From Salvelinus alpinus (lineage: Eukaryota > Chordata > Actinopteri > Salmoniformes > Salmonidae), in assembly GCF_045679555.1 (NCBI RefSeq), contig NC_092094.1:12843612-12907611 (forward strand): 64,000 nt of DNA, given 5' to 3'. The notes beneath the pieces are model-generated. The model made no database searches and had not been told where the DNA came from. It saw only the letters and a program-made list of their open reading frames with translations. Position numbers and translations under genes: made by a program. Of this stretch, positions 1 to 32,741 are shown in pieces. Numbering within the stretch: the stretch's first letter is position 1; each line of letters starts with the position of its first letter.

Positions 1-6
1 CAGACA

Positions 7-16373
<16,367 letters not shown>

Positions 16374-16451
16374 AGGGGATAGTCCTTTAATGAACTCTGG
16401 CATCCCACTAAAGGACTCCTCAAGATGCCATCTCCTAAACAAACTGTTTGC

Positions 16452-16636
16452 AGCCAAGAGGTCTAAGGCACTGCATCTCAGTGCTAGAGGCGTAACTACA
16501 GACCCTGGTTTGATTCCAGGCTGTATCACAACTGGTAGTGATTGGGAGTCCCAATTGGCCCAGCATCGTCTGGGTTTAGCCAGAGTAGGCAGTCATTGTA
16601 AATAAGAATTTGTTTCTTAACTGACTTGCCTGGTAA
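16452..16636 (+). mobile_element. tRNA-derived SINE, degraded
   Basis: It has a head related to GGTCTAAGGCACTGCATCTC, a degraded B box (GGTTTGATTCC), CTGTATCACAACTGG, CAATTGGCCCAGCATCGTC, and the tail GTAAATAAGAATTTG, CTTAACTGACTTGCC. It resembles the tRNA-Leu-type SINE of salmonids (I recall SlmI, unsure). The start is truncated. Confidence 0.88.
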
Positions 16637-16640
16637 AAAA

Positions 16641-16868
16641 AGAAGAGGGGGTGGGAGAGACACAGAACACTGTTATCTCTCCCTAGGCAGGGTGAAATAG
16701 ATACTTATCAGGGCCAACCTCAAAAGGTACAGGGAGCAATTCATCATTTTTCCTTTAGTGGTATCATGTGGGAACAGCGTGTGTCTGATACACGTCAGTA
16801 GCATGTCTTAGGAACAGCCAGATAATGGGGTTGTATGGGGTTTAGTGAAGCGTGAGCTCCTCACACTC
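16641..16868. repeat. Segment shared with 42151-42349
   Basis: This non-SINE stretch directly after the SINE (AGAAGAGGGGGTGGGAGAGA to GAAGCGTGAGCTCCTCACAC) recurs, also directly after a SINE, at 42151-42349 with few substitutions and an indel of about 26 bp near 16770. It is either part of a composite repeat or DNA carried along with a SINE. Confidence 0.85.
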
Positions 16869-16935
16869 AGCAGAATAAGGCACAGGGATGGTTGGCTTAC
16901 TAAACTACTCTAGAATGGCGGCGCATGCATAAGAT

Positions 16936-18032
16936 CCTTACCCTAACCCTAGTTTCATGTCCACCACCCTGGCTCAACCCTAACCCTAGCTTCAATCACA
17001 ACCCGGCTCAACCCTAACCCTAGCTTCATGTCCACAACCCGGCTCAACCCTAACCCTAGCTTCAATCACAACCCGGCTCAACCCTAACCCTAGCTTCATG
17101 TCCACAAACCGGCTCATCCCTAACCCTAGCTTCAATTACAACCCAGCTCAACCCTAACCCTAGCTTCATGTCCACAACCCGGCTCATCCCTAACCCTAGC
17201 TTCAATCACAACCCGGCTCAACCCTAACCCTAGCTTCAATCACAACCCGGCTCAACCCAACCCTAACCCTAGCTTCAATTACAACCCGGCTCAACCCTAA
17301 CCCTAGCTTCATGTCCACAACCCGGCTCAACCCTAACCCTAGCTTCAATCACAACCAGGCTCAACCCTAACCTTAACCCTAGCTTCAGTTACAACCCGGC
17401 TCAACCATAGCCCTAGCTTCATGTCCACAACCCGGCTCAACCCTAACCCTAGCTTCAATTACAACCCGGCTCAACCCTAACCCTAGCTTCAATTACAACC
17501 CGGCTCAACCCTAACCCTAGCTTCAATTACAACCCGGCTCAACCCTAACCCTAGCTTCAATTACAACCCGGCTCAACCCTAAACCTAGCTTCAATTACAA
17601 CCCGGCTCAACCCTAACCCTAGCTTCATGTCCACAACCCGGCTCAACCCTAACCCTAGCTTCAATCACAACCAGGCTCAACCCTAACCTTAACCCTAGCT
17701 TCAGTTACAACCCGGCTCAACCATAGCCCTAGCTTCATGTCCACAACCCGGCTCAACCCTAACCCTAGCTTCAATTACAACCCGGCTCAACCCTAACCCT
17801 AGCTTCAATTACAACCCGGCTCAACCCTAAACCTAGCTTCAATCGCAACCCGGCTCAACTCTAACCCTAACTTCAGTTACAACCCGGCTCAACCCAACCC
17901 TAACCCTAGCTACATGTCCACAACCCGGCTGAACCCTAACCCTAGCTTCAACTACAACCCTATTCATAGCTATATGTCCCCAACGCAGATTAACCATAAC
18001 CCTAGCTTTATGTCCACACCCCGGCTCAACAC
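16936..18032. repeat. Minisatellite with telomere-like CCCTAACCCTA core, 34/36-bp units, about 31 copies
   Basis: Units are CAACCCTAACCCTAGCTTCA followed by either ATTACAACCCGGCT (34 bp) or TGTCCACAACCCGGCT (36 bp), mixed along the array. On the minus strand each core reads CTAGGGTTAGGGTTG, which holds two overlapping matches to the TRF-type motif YTAGGGTTR. It is interstitial, not a chromosome end. Confidence 0.95.
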
Positions 18033-21000
18033 TAATGTCCGCACCCTTTGTTTTTCATAAACATTGATGTTTTTCAAGGCAATTAAATACAAAATATTTG
18101 ACAAACAGGAACATGAATATTCCAGATCCCTTCATCTCTCTGAGCCATTTTCAAATGTTTGTCCCCCCATGATGTGGCTCAGTTGCTGTATTAGGCAGGA
18201 CATCAAGTCCCCCATCAGTTCCACTCATTCATCAACAGACTAAAAGGCCCATCTCAGCCTGTCTTCTATGCATCTGTCTCTCTATGTCTAGGCACCTGTA
18301 ATGGATCTTCTCCCCTGACAGTCCTGATTAGGTGAACCAGCTTGTTTAATGTCTGTGGACTGGGTGCTGACTGTCTATCAGTGCCCTTTACTAAGCATTC
18401 TGCCACACACTCAAATCCTGCAGATGCTAACCAGAAGAAGAAGTGAACAGAAATACAGACAGGCCAATGGATATTATGGGGATTGTCAGTTATTAATGTG
18501 TGGTATCAACAAAGAACACATACCAATTCAGTCATCTGTAAGAAGTGAACCCAACTACAGAGCCAATGGATATTACAGGCTGTGTCAATTCACTTTTAAT
18601 GTGTGGTATCAACAAAAAACAACATTATTTTCCTATTTCAGTGATAAACACCTACTGGTCAATATTCAGTAGAGATGATGAAACAAATAACTCTCTCATA
18701 CACCTAGAGACATTTAAGACTGAAGGGAGGTTCATGATGTGAGAGGACACTGTCATGATTTCCACAGCAGTCAGGCATACGTTTGTAAAGGACAGGAGGT
18801 GGCTGGTGTGGTGCTTCCAGTCTATATAACTCAGCAGGGCACCTCCATAACATCATGGAGTTCTCCTCAGAATGCTATTGACCCCTGTGTGACCACATGT
18901 TCTGCTTCAGTGGGCGCCATATTAATCCTGATAGCATTCCATCACTGCCAGTAGCAGATATAGGGTTTTGTCAACCTTATAGGACAAGCTCTAGACAACA
19001 CGCTTTATTACTGAGAGCTCAGATTGTGGTGTCCAATTCACAGAACTAGAATAAGATTATATTTCTATGGTCCAACCCCCCCCCCTCACTCAGAAACACA
19101 TTTAGTTGCTTATTTGTTTACCAACAACCCCACAATCTTCTCCAAATCTCTCCTTTCCCGTCACCAATGGTTGACCTCCACTGTGGAATCTCCTGTATCC
19201 ACTCAGCCACAACGAATACACCCATAAACATACATGTTTATATACATCATTGGAATACACCCTGGAGGTCTATCTACCCTTGGGCCAGGCAATGGTTTCC
19301 TTTATTACCCCCATCAGAGCAATGTGGCCTCTGTGCATTGACTGCAAGGCCCAGCAGAGTACAGCCCTCATCTGTAATTTAAAATGTAATTTCACAGTCC
19401 GCTGCTGCCTCACTTCACCTGTAGCAGAGACATCTGTAGGGAGAATTACATCTGACATCATCTCCCACCATGTAGTCTCCTCGCTACAATGCTGCAGCCA
19501 CAGCTCAACTCAAGGACCAATTCCTCCTGTTTTGTTACTGTTCTTTTTACTCGATGGCTGAATGACTGTGAAGGTGTAGCTGTGATAAGTGACTGTGATA
19601 GTGACAGTGTATGTGACTGTGATGGTTTAGCCATGTGACTGTGAGAGTGATGGTGTAGCTGTGTGACTGTGATAGTGATGGTGTGTGACTGTGAGCTTCA
19701 GACCCACTGACAGGATGAGTGATTACTGTGTACGTCCTCAGAGTCTCTAAAGCTCCCAGCAGAGATAATGAGACCCAGGAGGCAATGGGACTTCATTTAT
19801 CTTCTATTTCCCCCTCTCCTCACACAAACCGAGCAAACGGTCTTGCTGAAAACTGGGACACACACACACACGACTAGACTTATTGAGGTCAGTAATCATT
19901 GGATAAAAGGTAGCAGATTTGACTTTGTCTAATAATTTGGGCCACTCCCATTGTAGTAAAAGAGAGCAAATACATTAGGGTACTCCTAAAGCGAAAGGTA
20001 TAAATAAATGGTCAATGTATATGTTAACTTCATATTCAAGCATGTAATACAAATGGGAGTCCTTATAACACTTTCTTTTTTAAACAGATCTTTATACATT
20101 TCTATTGAGCTTATAAGGCCGGTCATTTTCTCTAGATCAAATTCTGGTTTCGAGGTGTAGCCCATTTGTCATTCTTTTAGTTTCACACTGTATCACAGCT
20201 CATTTACAGATGCCTGTATGATGTATTGCCACATTTTCAGCTAGTCAAAGACTGAGGCTGTGGTCATTCAACCAATGTGGTACTATTTATTTCATTGAAA
20301 TTTAGGCAGAAATACTGTTACTCAGATGGAAAATGTAAAGTAATATCAAGTTTTATGAAAGCTTTGGATTTAAAGTCAAGTGCCTCGTTTGAGAGCTGCG
20401 AGTCATCCAGAAGTATGGATGGGAAAAAACAGAAGAGTCTTTCCTCCAGCTATAGAAAAATAACTTGCACACCCATTAGATTACCAGGTTCATGGAGAGA
20501 ACTGATATTTCCTAGACATACAATAACAGAATGGGGTTATAGGTCAAGCTAAAAGAGGGTTTAAACACGGGTCCATTCACACGGTATAGAACATGCCAGT
20601 GGCCACAGTGCCAGTGGGGTTGCTTTTAACTGAATCTCCCAAATGGCCTTTTCTTTTAACATGACCTCTCACTGAATACTGACTGGGGGATGAAGTGTGT
20701 GTGTGTGCTTTGGTTGGGCCCAGGGTCTGAATAAAATAAAGGCTCTTTCAATGAGCATCGCATTCACTTCATAGCCTCCGTATTCAATCTCTGCATTATC
20801 CTGTTATCGCGATAGCCAGAACGTGTTACCAGACAGTAGAATTACTTAGTGCATTTATTAGTCACAGCCATGCTTTACAATGTATTAAGAGTTATCCTTA
20901 TCTTCCTCTGTCAGTGTCCCAGGCTGTGTTACAAATCTATTGACTATAGAGATCACTCCTTTTGACCAGGGCTATGGCCATCTCAGATACACCCTAGGCA

Positions 21001-21747
21001 GTCATGCAGTACCCAGACAAAAACTGTCACCATGACAGGAATCATTTGCAGGACTAAGGATAATGATAGTCCCAGTGGACCACAGAACAACACTGACATC
21101 AGCTGGACCAAGGGAGGTAAGACATGGAATTTCACCCCCTACTACATTCATAACCTTAATTGATACTTGCCACTCTTTTCCATATATCAACTTGGCATCA
21201 TCCTGTGAAGCACCCAATGCCATTTTATTTCAAAACAGTTGCAAAAGGAACACATAAAGAATAAGCTTTGTAGAGGATGTTTCATGCAAGCTGTATACAA
21301 AGGTATGTTGAAAAGAGTAAAAAAAAGGAGAAAGGAAACCAAAGACAAAGTAAATACATTTATAAAATCTATTTAAGAAACGCAATAAATAATCTCTCAC
21401 AGTAGAGGGCGCCCCTGAATTGTTCTAGGACTTAATGTAAATTAAAATGAGAGTAATCTATAGGCGTTTGGTTGTCCCAGCTTAACAGATCCATCTATAT
21501 CTGCGAGTGAAACTAAAAGTTTGTGGATGAAGATTGTCCGGGTAAGTAAAAAACAAAAAGAGTGAAACCCCTGAAAGTTGGAAAGTTCCAATCAGCAGGG
21601 TAAGAGTCAGTCCTCTACCCAGGTAGAAGGCAGGCTGGAACGTACTGGGTGATGTTCAATTATTTATAAACATGAATATTCAATTATTTATAAACATATG
21701 AATATGTAGGTTTCTTGTCAGTGTAGACAGGCTGGGACATTGGACAG
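18033..21747. other. Intergenic region between slc6a5 and aurkb
   Basis: I see no convincing exon. There is a short degenerate repeat based on GTGACTGTGATAGTGATGG at about 19565-19695, a C-run near 19076 and AT-rich stretches. The part next to 21747 is the aurkb 3' UTR on the minus strand. I could not fix its poly(A) signal. Confidence 0.5.
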
Positions 21748-27267
<5,520 letters not shown>

Positions 27268-27342
27268 ACTGACGCATTTAGCTATATGTGAAGTACAATA
27301 ACTTTAAAACCAAACGGCACCCTATTCTTCGGGCTTCGACCG

Positions 27343-27446
27343 CCAATCTTTCAAAGCCACTGTCGTTGTGTGTGATTGGCTAGATCAAATGTACAACTCC
27401 TCGTCGATTGGTCAGCCCAGCAGTGACGCGCTTCCGTTTTACTTCC
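27343..27446 (-). promoter_or_regulatory. aurkb proximal promoter: CCAAT boxes, CHR and ETS-like sites
   Basis: Reading toward the gene on the minus strand: ETS-like cores GGAAGT (27446-27441) and CGGAAG (27436-27431), CCAAT at 27411-27407, CCAAT at 27379-27375 (32 bp apart), a CHR element TTTGAA at 27355-27350, then an inverted CCAAT at 27347-27343. The ATG lies about 80 bp further on. Two NF-Y CCAAT boxes about 32 bp apart upstream of a CHR is the classic layout of G2/M genes controlled by DREAM/MuvB, which fits Aurora B. The transcription start is inferred, not seen. Confidence 0.72.
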
Positions 27447-27548
27447 TATTCGCGTGTGTTTTTCTGTTGTTGATGTTTGTGGTGTCGAGGTAGCTAGCTA
27501 GTTGTGAGTTCCACACAGAAAAGGCGAATATGATGACCATAATCAGAG

Positions 27549-27640
27549 GATCCCTCGCGTCATTGTTATCTAAATATTGTTTTTACATTGGCAAATATAT
27601 GTATTTACACAATATTTAGATAACAATGACGTGAGGGATC
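27549..27640. repeat. Inverted repeat, 32-bp arms with 28-bp loop
   Basis: The left arm (27549-27580) starts GATCCCTCGCGTCATTG and the right arm (27609-27640) is its complement with one mismatch (GACGTGAGGGATC). The loop is AT-rich. It lies upstream of the aurkb promoter and replaces the left end of the adjoining Tc1 copy. It may be a small MITE or a rearrangement product. Confidence 0.8.
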
Positions 27641-29020
27641 GAGCACACAGCCATGTAATCTCCATAGACAAACAATGGCCGTAGAATGGCCTTACTGAAG
27701 AGCTCAGTAATCTTCAACGTGGCCACCTTTCCAACAAGTCAGTTCGTAAAATGTCTGCCATGCTAGAGCTGCCCCGGTCCACTATAAGTGCTGTTATTGT
27801 GAAGTGGAAACATCTAGGAGCAACAATGGCTCAGCCACTAAGTGGTAGGTCACACAAGCTCACAGAACGGGACCAAAATTGTCTGTCCTCAGTTTGTGAC
27901 AACCCACCCTCCACTCACTGCTGTATTCTTTCTCTTTGCTCTTGTTTTCCTTAATAGGATGTCGGTGGGCAGAGCTGGGAGGGTCGTCACCCCTCATTAT
28001 CACATTTATGCACGCAACCATTCACTTACACTACTGATTACTGACTACACACGCCATTGTTAATTGTATTTAGTTTACTTCAGTTAATAAATATATTTTG
28101 TTATTCCTTATCTCCACGTTGTCTGCCTTTTTGTTATGAACTTCGAGACGGTTTGTGAGAAGTTGTAAAACCCCCTACTGAGTTTCAAACTGCCTCTGGA
28201 AGCAATGTCAGCACAATAACTGTTTGTCGGGAGCAACATGAAATTGGTTTCCATGGCCGAGCTGCTGCACACAAGCCTAAGATCACCATGTGCAATGCAA
28301 ATCGCCGGCTGGAGTGGTGTAAAGCTCGACCGCCATTGGACTCACGTTCTCTGGCGTGATGAATCACGCTTCACCATCTGGCAGTCTGACGGATGAATCT
28401 GGGTTTGGTGGATTCCCGAGAACGCTACCTGCCCCAATGCATTGTGCCAACTATAAAGTTTGGTGGGGGAGGAATAATGGTCTGGAGCTGTTTTTCATGG
28501 TTCTGTCTAGGCCCCTTAGTTCCAGTGAAGGGACATCTTAAAGCTACAGCATACAATGACATTCTCTGGACAATTCTGTGCTTCCAACATTGTGGCAACA
28601 GTTTGGGGAAGGCCCTTTCCTGTTTCAGCATTTCAATGCCCTTGTGCACAAAGCAAGGTCCATACAGAAATGGTTTGTTGAGATCGGCGTGGAAGAACTT
28701 GACTGGCTTGCACAGAGCCCTGACCTCAACTCCATCGAACACCTTTGGGATGAATTGGAACACCGACTGAGAGCCAGGCGCAATCGCCCAACATCAGTGC
28801 CCGACCTCACTAATGCTCTTTTGGCTGAATGGAAGCAAGTCCCCGCAGCAATGTTCCAACATCTACAAATTAGTGGAGTCGGCTATTTCAGCAACTCCAT
28901 ATTAATGCCCATGATTTTGGAAATAGATGTTCGACGAGCAGGTGTCCGCAAACTTTTGGTGTGGCTGAAATAGCCGAATCCACTAATTTGTAGTATCCAC
29001 ATACTTTTGTGTATATATGG
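27641..29020 (+). mobile_element. Tc1-like transposon, broken, with internal insertion
   Basis: Same family as the copy at 24608. Transposase-like segments include PRSTISAVIVKWKHLG (DNA-binding region), [13 protein letters not shown]-type and [15 protein letters not shown], the last carrying the third catalytic acid. Several frameshifts and stops make it inactive. About 275 bp of unrelated sequence (27888-28162), bounded by similar GTTTGTGA motifs, interrupts it. The right TIR reads GGCTGAAATAGCCGAATCC to CCACATACTTTTG near 29008. The left TIR is missing at the junction with the inverted repeat ending at 27640. Confidence 0.85.
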
Positions 29021-29690
29021 TGTAATTTAAAAGTATGCATCAAGGTGTCTGTAATAGAATGCACTTGTCAAAAACAAATGTAGGCATAAAAAATGAATCA
29101 CTATTGCTTCCAAAATCTTTTTTACAACTGAGGAGGAGTGCCAAGATGGCTGTGAGGTGGCTTCAATACAGTGCCCCCTGTCAGTCATCCAGGGTTTATA
29201 CACATCATTGGTACAACTCCACTGTTAGTTTTCACACTCCCTGTAGATGAAGAAGTCAGGAAAATATGGCTCATAAAAATAAAAGTTCATTAAACACCAT
29301 AAAGTATGCAGCACTCATTGTTGAGAGCAACTTTGCAGAGGTGACCCCAGTAGGAGGATGCAGACGCCTCAAGAAAAGCTTCCTACCTTGTTCCATTGGA
29401 ATTATATCATCCCGGCCAAACAGAGACCTGTGTGAGAAAGGGTAGAGAGACCCCCTTTCCCTAGACCTCCTTCCCCTCCCCTTGCAGTCGATGTGAAGCA
29501 GGAGGATACTCACATTCAGCACCACGACTAATGCGCAGTCACTGAGGCTGCAGCCCTGGATATGGTCCTGATGAAGATCGAGGACCAATTTCTTAGAGAT
29601 AGAGGAACTGCAGGAGAAGTTGCAGAATCTGGCAGCACAACACCGCTTTGGTTTGCAGAGATTTGCTGAGTCCGTTGAGAACATACGGTT

Positions 29691-29912
29691 GGGCTCCCGA
29701 CTGGCGCAGCGGTCTAATGCACTGCATCTCAGTGCAAGAGACGTCACTACAGACCCTGGTTTGAGTCCAGGCTGTATCACAACCGGCCGCGATTGAGAGT
29801 CCCATAGGGCGGTGCACAATTGGCCCAGTGTTAGCCGGGTTAGGGTTTGGCCGGGGTAGGCCGTCATTGTATATAATAATGTGTTCTTAACTGACTTGTT
29901 AAATAATATATT
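29691..29912 (+). mobile_element. Nearly full-length tRNA-derived SINE
   Basis: The head GGGCTCCCGACTGGCGCAGC carries an A-box-like region, followed by B box GGTTTGAGTCC, CTGTATCACAACCGGCC, GCACAATTGGCCCAG, TAGGCCGTCATTG and the tail TGTTCTTAACTGACTTG. It is the best-preserved SINE in the window and interrupts the DDE_Tnp_4 pseudogene. Confidence 0.93.
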
Positions 29913-30019
29913 TTTTTAAGTAAAAAAAATTGCTGGGTATTGGAAAACCTCTCTCGTCATTGTGGTTGAATCGGTGTTTGAAATTAACTATTTGACTGAG
30001 GGACCCTAATTGTATGTGT

Positions 30020-30270
30020 TGTGTACAGAGGTGAGGTAGTCATTCAAAAATCATGTTAAACACTATTATTGAACACAGAGTGACTCCATGCAACTTATTA
30101 TGTGACTTGTTAAGCACATTTTTACTCCTGAACTTATTTAGGCTTGCCATAACAAAGGGGTGGAATTCTTATTGACTCAAGACATTTCAGCTTTTCATTT
30201 TTTTTAAATAATTTTGTAAATCAATTTTAAATTCAGGCTGTAACACAACAAAATGTTAAAAAAAATAAAG
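30020..30270. mobile_element. Tc1-like terminal fragment
   Basis: Motifs such as GGGGTGGAATTCTTATTGAC and TTCAGGCTGTAACACAACAA with AAAATGTT resemble the terminal region of Tc1 elements like the one at 40414. No coding capacity remains. The boundaries are approximate. Confidence 0.55.
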
Positions 30271-31535
30271 TTTTTGTCTAGATGACATGATTTTCATCCA
30301 AGGACCCTTCCGTTCCAATGAGTTTTCAGTGTCCCTGAACATGCTGGGATAAAACTGACATTGAAAAGCACTTTTTAGTATATCTTAACTACCGTATCAA
30401 ACTATGTTTAACTAGACAGACACAATTGTACATATCTGCCTTTATATCAGTCATAATCTGTAGATTTGCAAGCCACAAGCACCTGATTGCCTTCTGGCAT
30501 TTGACTGAACCGGTGGCAGCAACAACAAAGATGGTCCGAGTCAACAAAGCTAAAACAGCTACGGCTAGCCTTCCTGGAAGAAAATCTGTAAGTGACTACT
30601 TACTTAAGTATAGTATAGTACATAGTATAGTACAGTATTGTAAGATGATCCAGTCTGGTCCCTGATCTGTTTGGGCTCTTGCCAACTCCATTGCTGTCAT
30701 TGTCAAGCCAAACATTCTTTGTCATGATAATGAGTAACAAGGAGATGGCATGATAGTACACACACACAATGGTACTACTAATGAGGCAAGTGCTTTCAGG
30801 CTTTTAATGATCCAGTAGATCATAGAGCCTAATCAGGAAGTCTTGAGGAAGTAATGCTGCCATTGAACCTATTTTCCCAACAATGAAGCAACATTTCTGC
30901 TTATGATAAACATGTTTATTACTACTGATTTCAAGAGTTATGTAAATGAAGGACAATCTATTTGACTACCAATATGTTTTGCTTTATGTTCAATAGGGCC
31001 TGCCACAGATGGATGAGTGTTTCCTGTTCATGACTCGTCTTGCACTGGGTCTGAAGCAGAGGGACCTGGCCAATCGCTACAGCGTCTGCCAGTCCACCGT
31101 GAGCCGCATCATCACTTCTTGGGCCAACATCCTGTACTGCCTGCTTGGCTCCGCCTCCATCTGGATGTCACCAGGGAGCGTCTGCCCCTGGAGTTCAAGG
31201 ACTATGCAGACATAACGGTTCTAGTAGACTTTACAGAGCTCCGCTGCCACTCACCATCCTCCTATCAGCGGTACAGTCTTCCTCCACCTTCAAGGTAATG
31301 GTGGGGATGACTCCACACGGCACAGTCACGTCTGTATCTGCACTCTATCCTGGAGCTGTAAGTGTTGAGGAGATATTCCTGCAGTGTGGCATCGTTCCCC
31401 TACTCACTACAGACGCGGCCATTATGGTGGATAAGGGCCCCGGTGTGGACGACCTTGTAAGGTCCACCGGCCAACTTCCTGGTCAAAGGGCACACAGATG
31501 CCAACAGGGCGCAATGTGATGGATGATGAAAGGGT

Positions 31536-31690
31536 AAGGGGGATACCTAGTCAGTTGTCCAACTGAATGTATTCAACTGAAATGTGTCTTCCGCATTTAA
31601 CCCAACCTCTCTGAATCAGATTTTTACCTTGTCAGCTCAGAGACTCGATCCAGCAACCTTCCGGTTACTGGCTACCTGCCGCCCCTGCCA
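31536..31690. mobile_element. SINE-like dispersed repeat inside the pseudogene
   Basis: It begins GGGGGATACCTAGTCAGTTG, continues CCAACTGAATGTATTCAACT, CCGCATTTAACCCAACC, and ends TTTTTACCTTGTCAGCTC ... GCAACCTTCCGGTTACTGG. The beginning is the same sequence as the unit of the array at 49697, and the end matches 39330-39400 and 50905-50950. Confidence 0.8.
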
Positions 31691-32051
31691 GATGAGACAC
31701 AGATCATTGCAAAACTGAGGGGACCAGTAAACAATGCGTAGAGTCAAAGACCACAAGCTCTTTGAGACAGTGACGTACCTGTCAGATATAATCATTCAAC
31801 TGTTCACAGTGGCATGCCTGCTGGTCAACTACCAACATGAACAACTACCAGCAGTTAAAGTACCAAGGCACAGGAGGAAAGGAAGTGAGGGGGGAGTTGG
31901 TCCTCTTGCTCCGTCTACTCCTCTCTGGCCAGATACTGTACTGCTGGAAGGGGTTTAGAAGAACCAGTAGGGGGCACTACTCTCCTCTCTTGGTCTAAGT
32001 AGAACACAATACTCCACAAATGATGCAGTTCTTCAAAGATATGTTCAACCA

Positions 32052-32200
32052 ATGGAGGCTGGTGGGAGGAGCTATAGGAGGATGGGCTCATTGTAATGGC
32101 TGGAATGGAATAAATTAAATGGTATCAAATACATCAAACATATGGAAACCACACATTTGACTCTGTTCCATTTATTCCATTCCAGCCATTCCACTGTGTT
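32052..32200. mobile_element. Short palindromic repeat (MITE-like)
   Basis: AATGGCTGGAATGGAATAAA (32095 onward) is inverted at 32168-32190 (TTTATTCCATTCCAGCCATT). It begins AATGGAGGCTGGTGGGAGG. Common in salmonid DNA to my recollection; non-coding. Confidence 0.7.
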
Positions 32201-32385
32201 CAACCAATGCTCAGGAGCTTCACTAAGTTGTTGTTGTTGGTTGTTGTTTTTTTAGAGAAAATGTTTAATGTAATTCCAGGAAAAGAGGGCCACACATCAC
32301 CCAATTCACCGAAGTCAATACTGTATTGGTTGTGGGTCCATTCCCCACGGGGGGACCAGGATGAATATGTATGAACTTTCCAATT

Positions 32386-32445
32386 TGTATGTCGCTCTGG
32401 ATAAGAGCGTCTGCTAAATGACTTAAATGTAAATGTAAATGTAAA
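32386..32445 (+). repeat. Dispersed repeat tail
   Basis: GTCGCTCTGGATAAGAGCGT then CTGCTAAATGACTTAAATGT and an (AAATGT)n end. The same sequence occurs at 56222-56280. It looks like the 3' tail of a teleost retroposon of unknown family. Confidence 0.75.
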
Positions 32446-32588
32446 ACATATGAAGAAAAGGCAATCACAGGTCCTTCCTCTGGTTTATGAACGGTTTGTT
32501 ATGATAGAGATGGTGTTTTCTGTAAAACGGTGAAAATCACTAACTTTGATAAGTGCTCTTTTAGAAACGGAAACACATTTGTCTGCAT

Positions 32589-32594
32589 TTTATT
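32589..32594 (-). terminator. Candidate poly(A) signal of mgat4c
   Basis: AATAAA on the minus strand, about 150 bp past the mgat4c stop codon. Other AT-rich sites are nearby, so this is only a candidate. Confidence 0.35.
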
Positions 32595-32741
32595 TTATAA
32601 CAAAAATACAACGTTGACAACCCAATTAACTTTCAAATCCTCAAAAATGTACTGTATGTCAAATATAATGGATAATAAAATAAACCATAGAGCATCCAAC
32701 ATATAATCAATATAAATTAATAGGCACATTAATAAAAAACT

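Larger units (their letters stand above)
29599..31990 (+). pseudogene. Broken DDE_Tnp_4 / Harbinger-type transposase-derived gene
   Basis: Pieces in order: a coiled-coil-like exon (29599-29688, QEKLQNLAAQHRFGLQRFAE); FASHKHLIAFWHLTEP to LPGRKS (30468-30588), ending at a GT donor; an intron-like gap; then from an AG acceptor at about 30997, GLPQMDECFLFMTRL and the helix-turn-helix QRDLANRYSVCQSTVSRI; nuclease-like segments VDFTELRCHSPS, MVGMTPHGTVTSVSALYPGA and MVDKGPGVDD in other frames; and the C-terminal IIQLFTVACLLVNYQ near 31785-31840. Frame changes near 31150 and 31290, stops, and insertions at 29691, 30020 and 31536 disable it. The family is transposon-derived, in fish often linked to an N-terminal THAP domain; I did not find that domain here. 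Assignment rests on recalled family sequence. Confidence 0.75.

Noticed and set aside
16936-18032. Chromosome-end telomere
   Set aside because: Only about two telomere motifs per unit, interspersed with other sequence, and unique DNA on both sides.
29700-29775. Functional tRNA gene
   Set aside because: The tRNA-like A and B boxes belong to a SINE head; the cloverleaf is degraded and SINE body and tail follow.
32094-32190. microRNA-like hairpin
   Set aside because: The inverted repeat belongs to a dispersed MITE-like repeat and no mature-arm or expression evidence is available.
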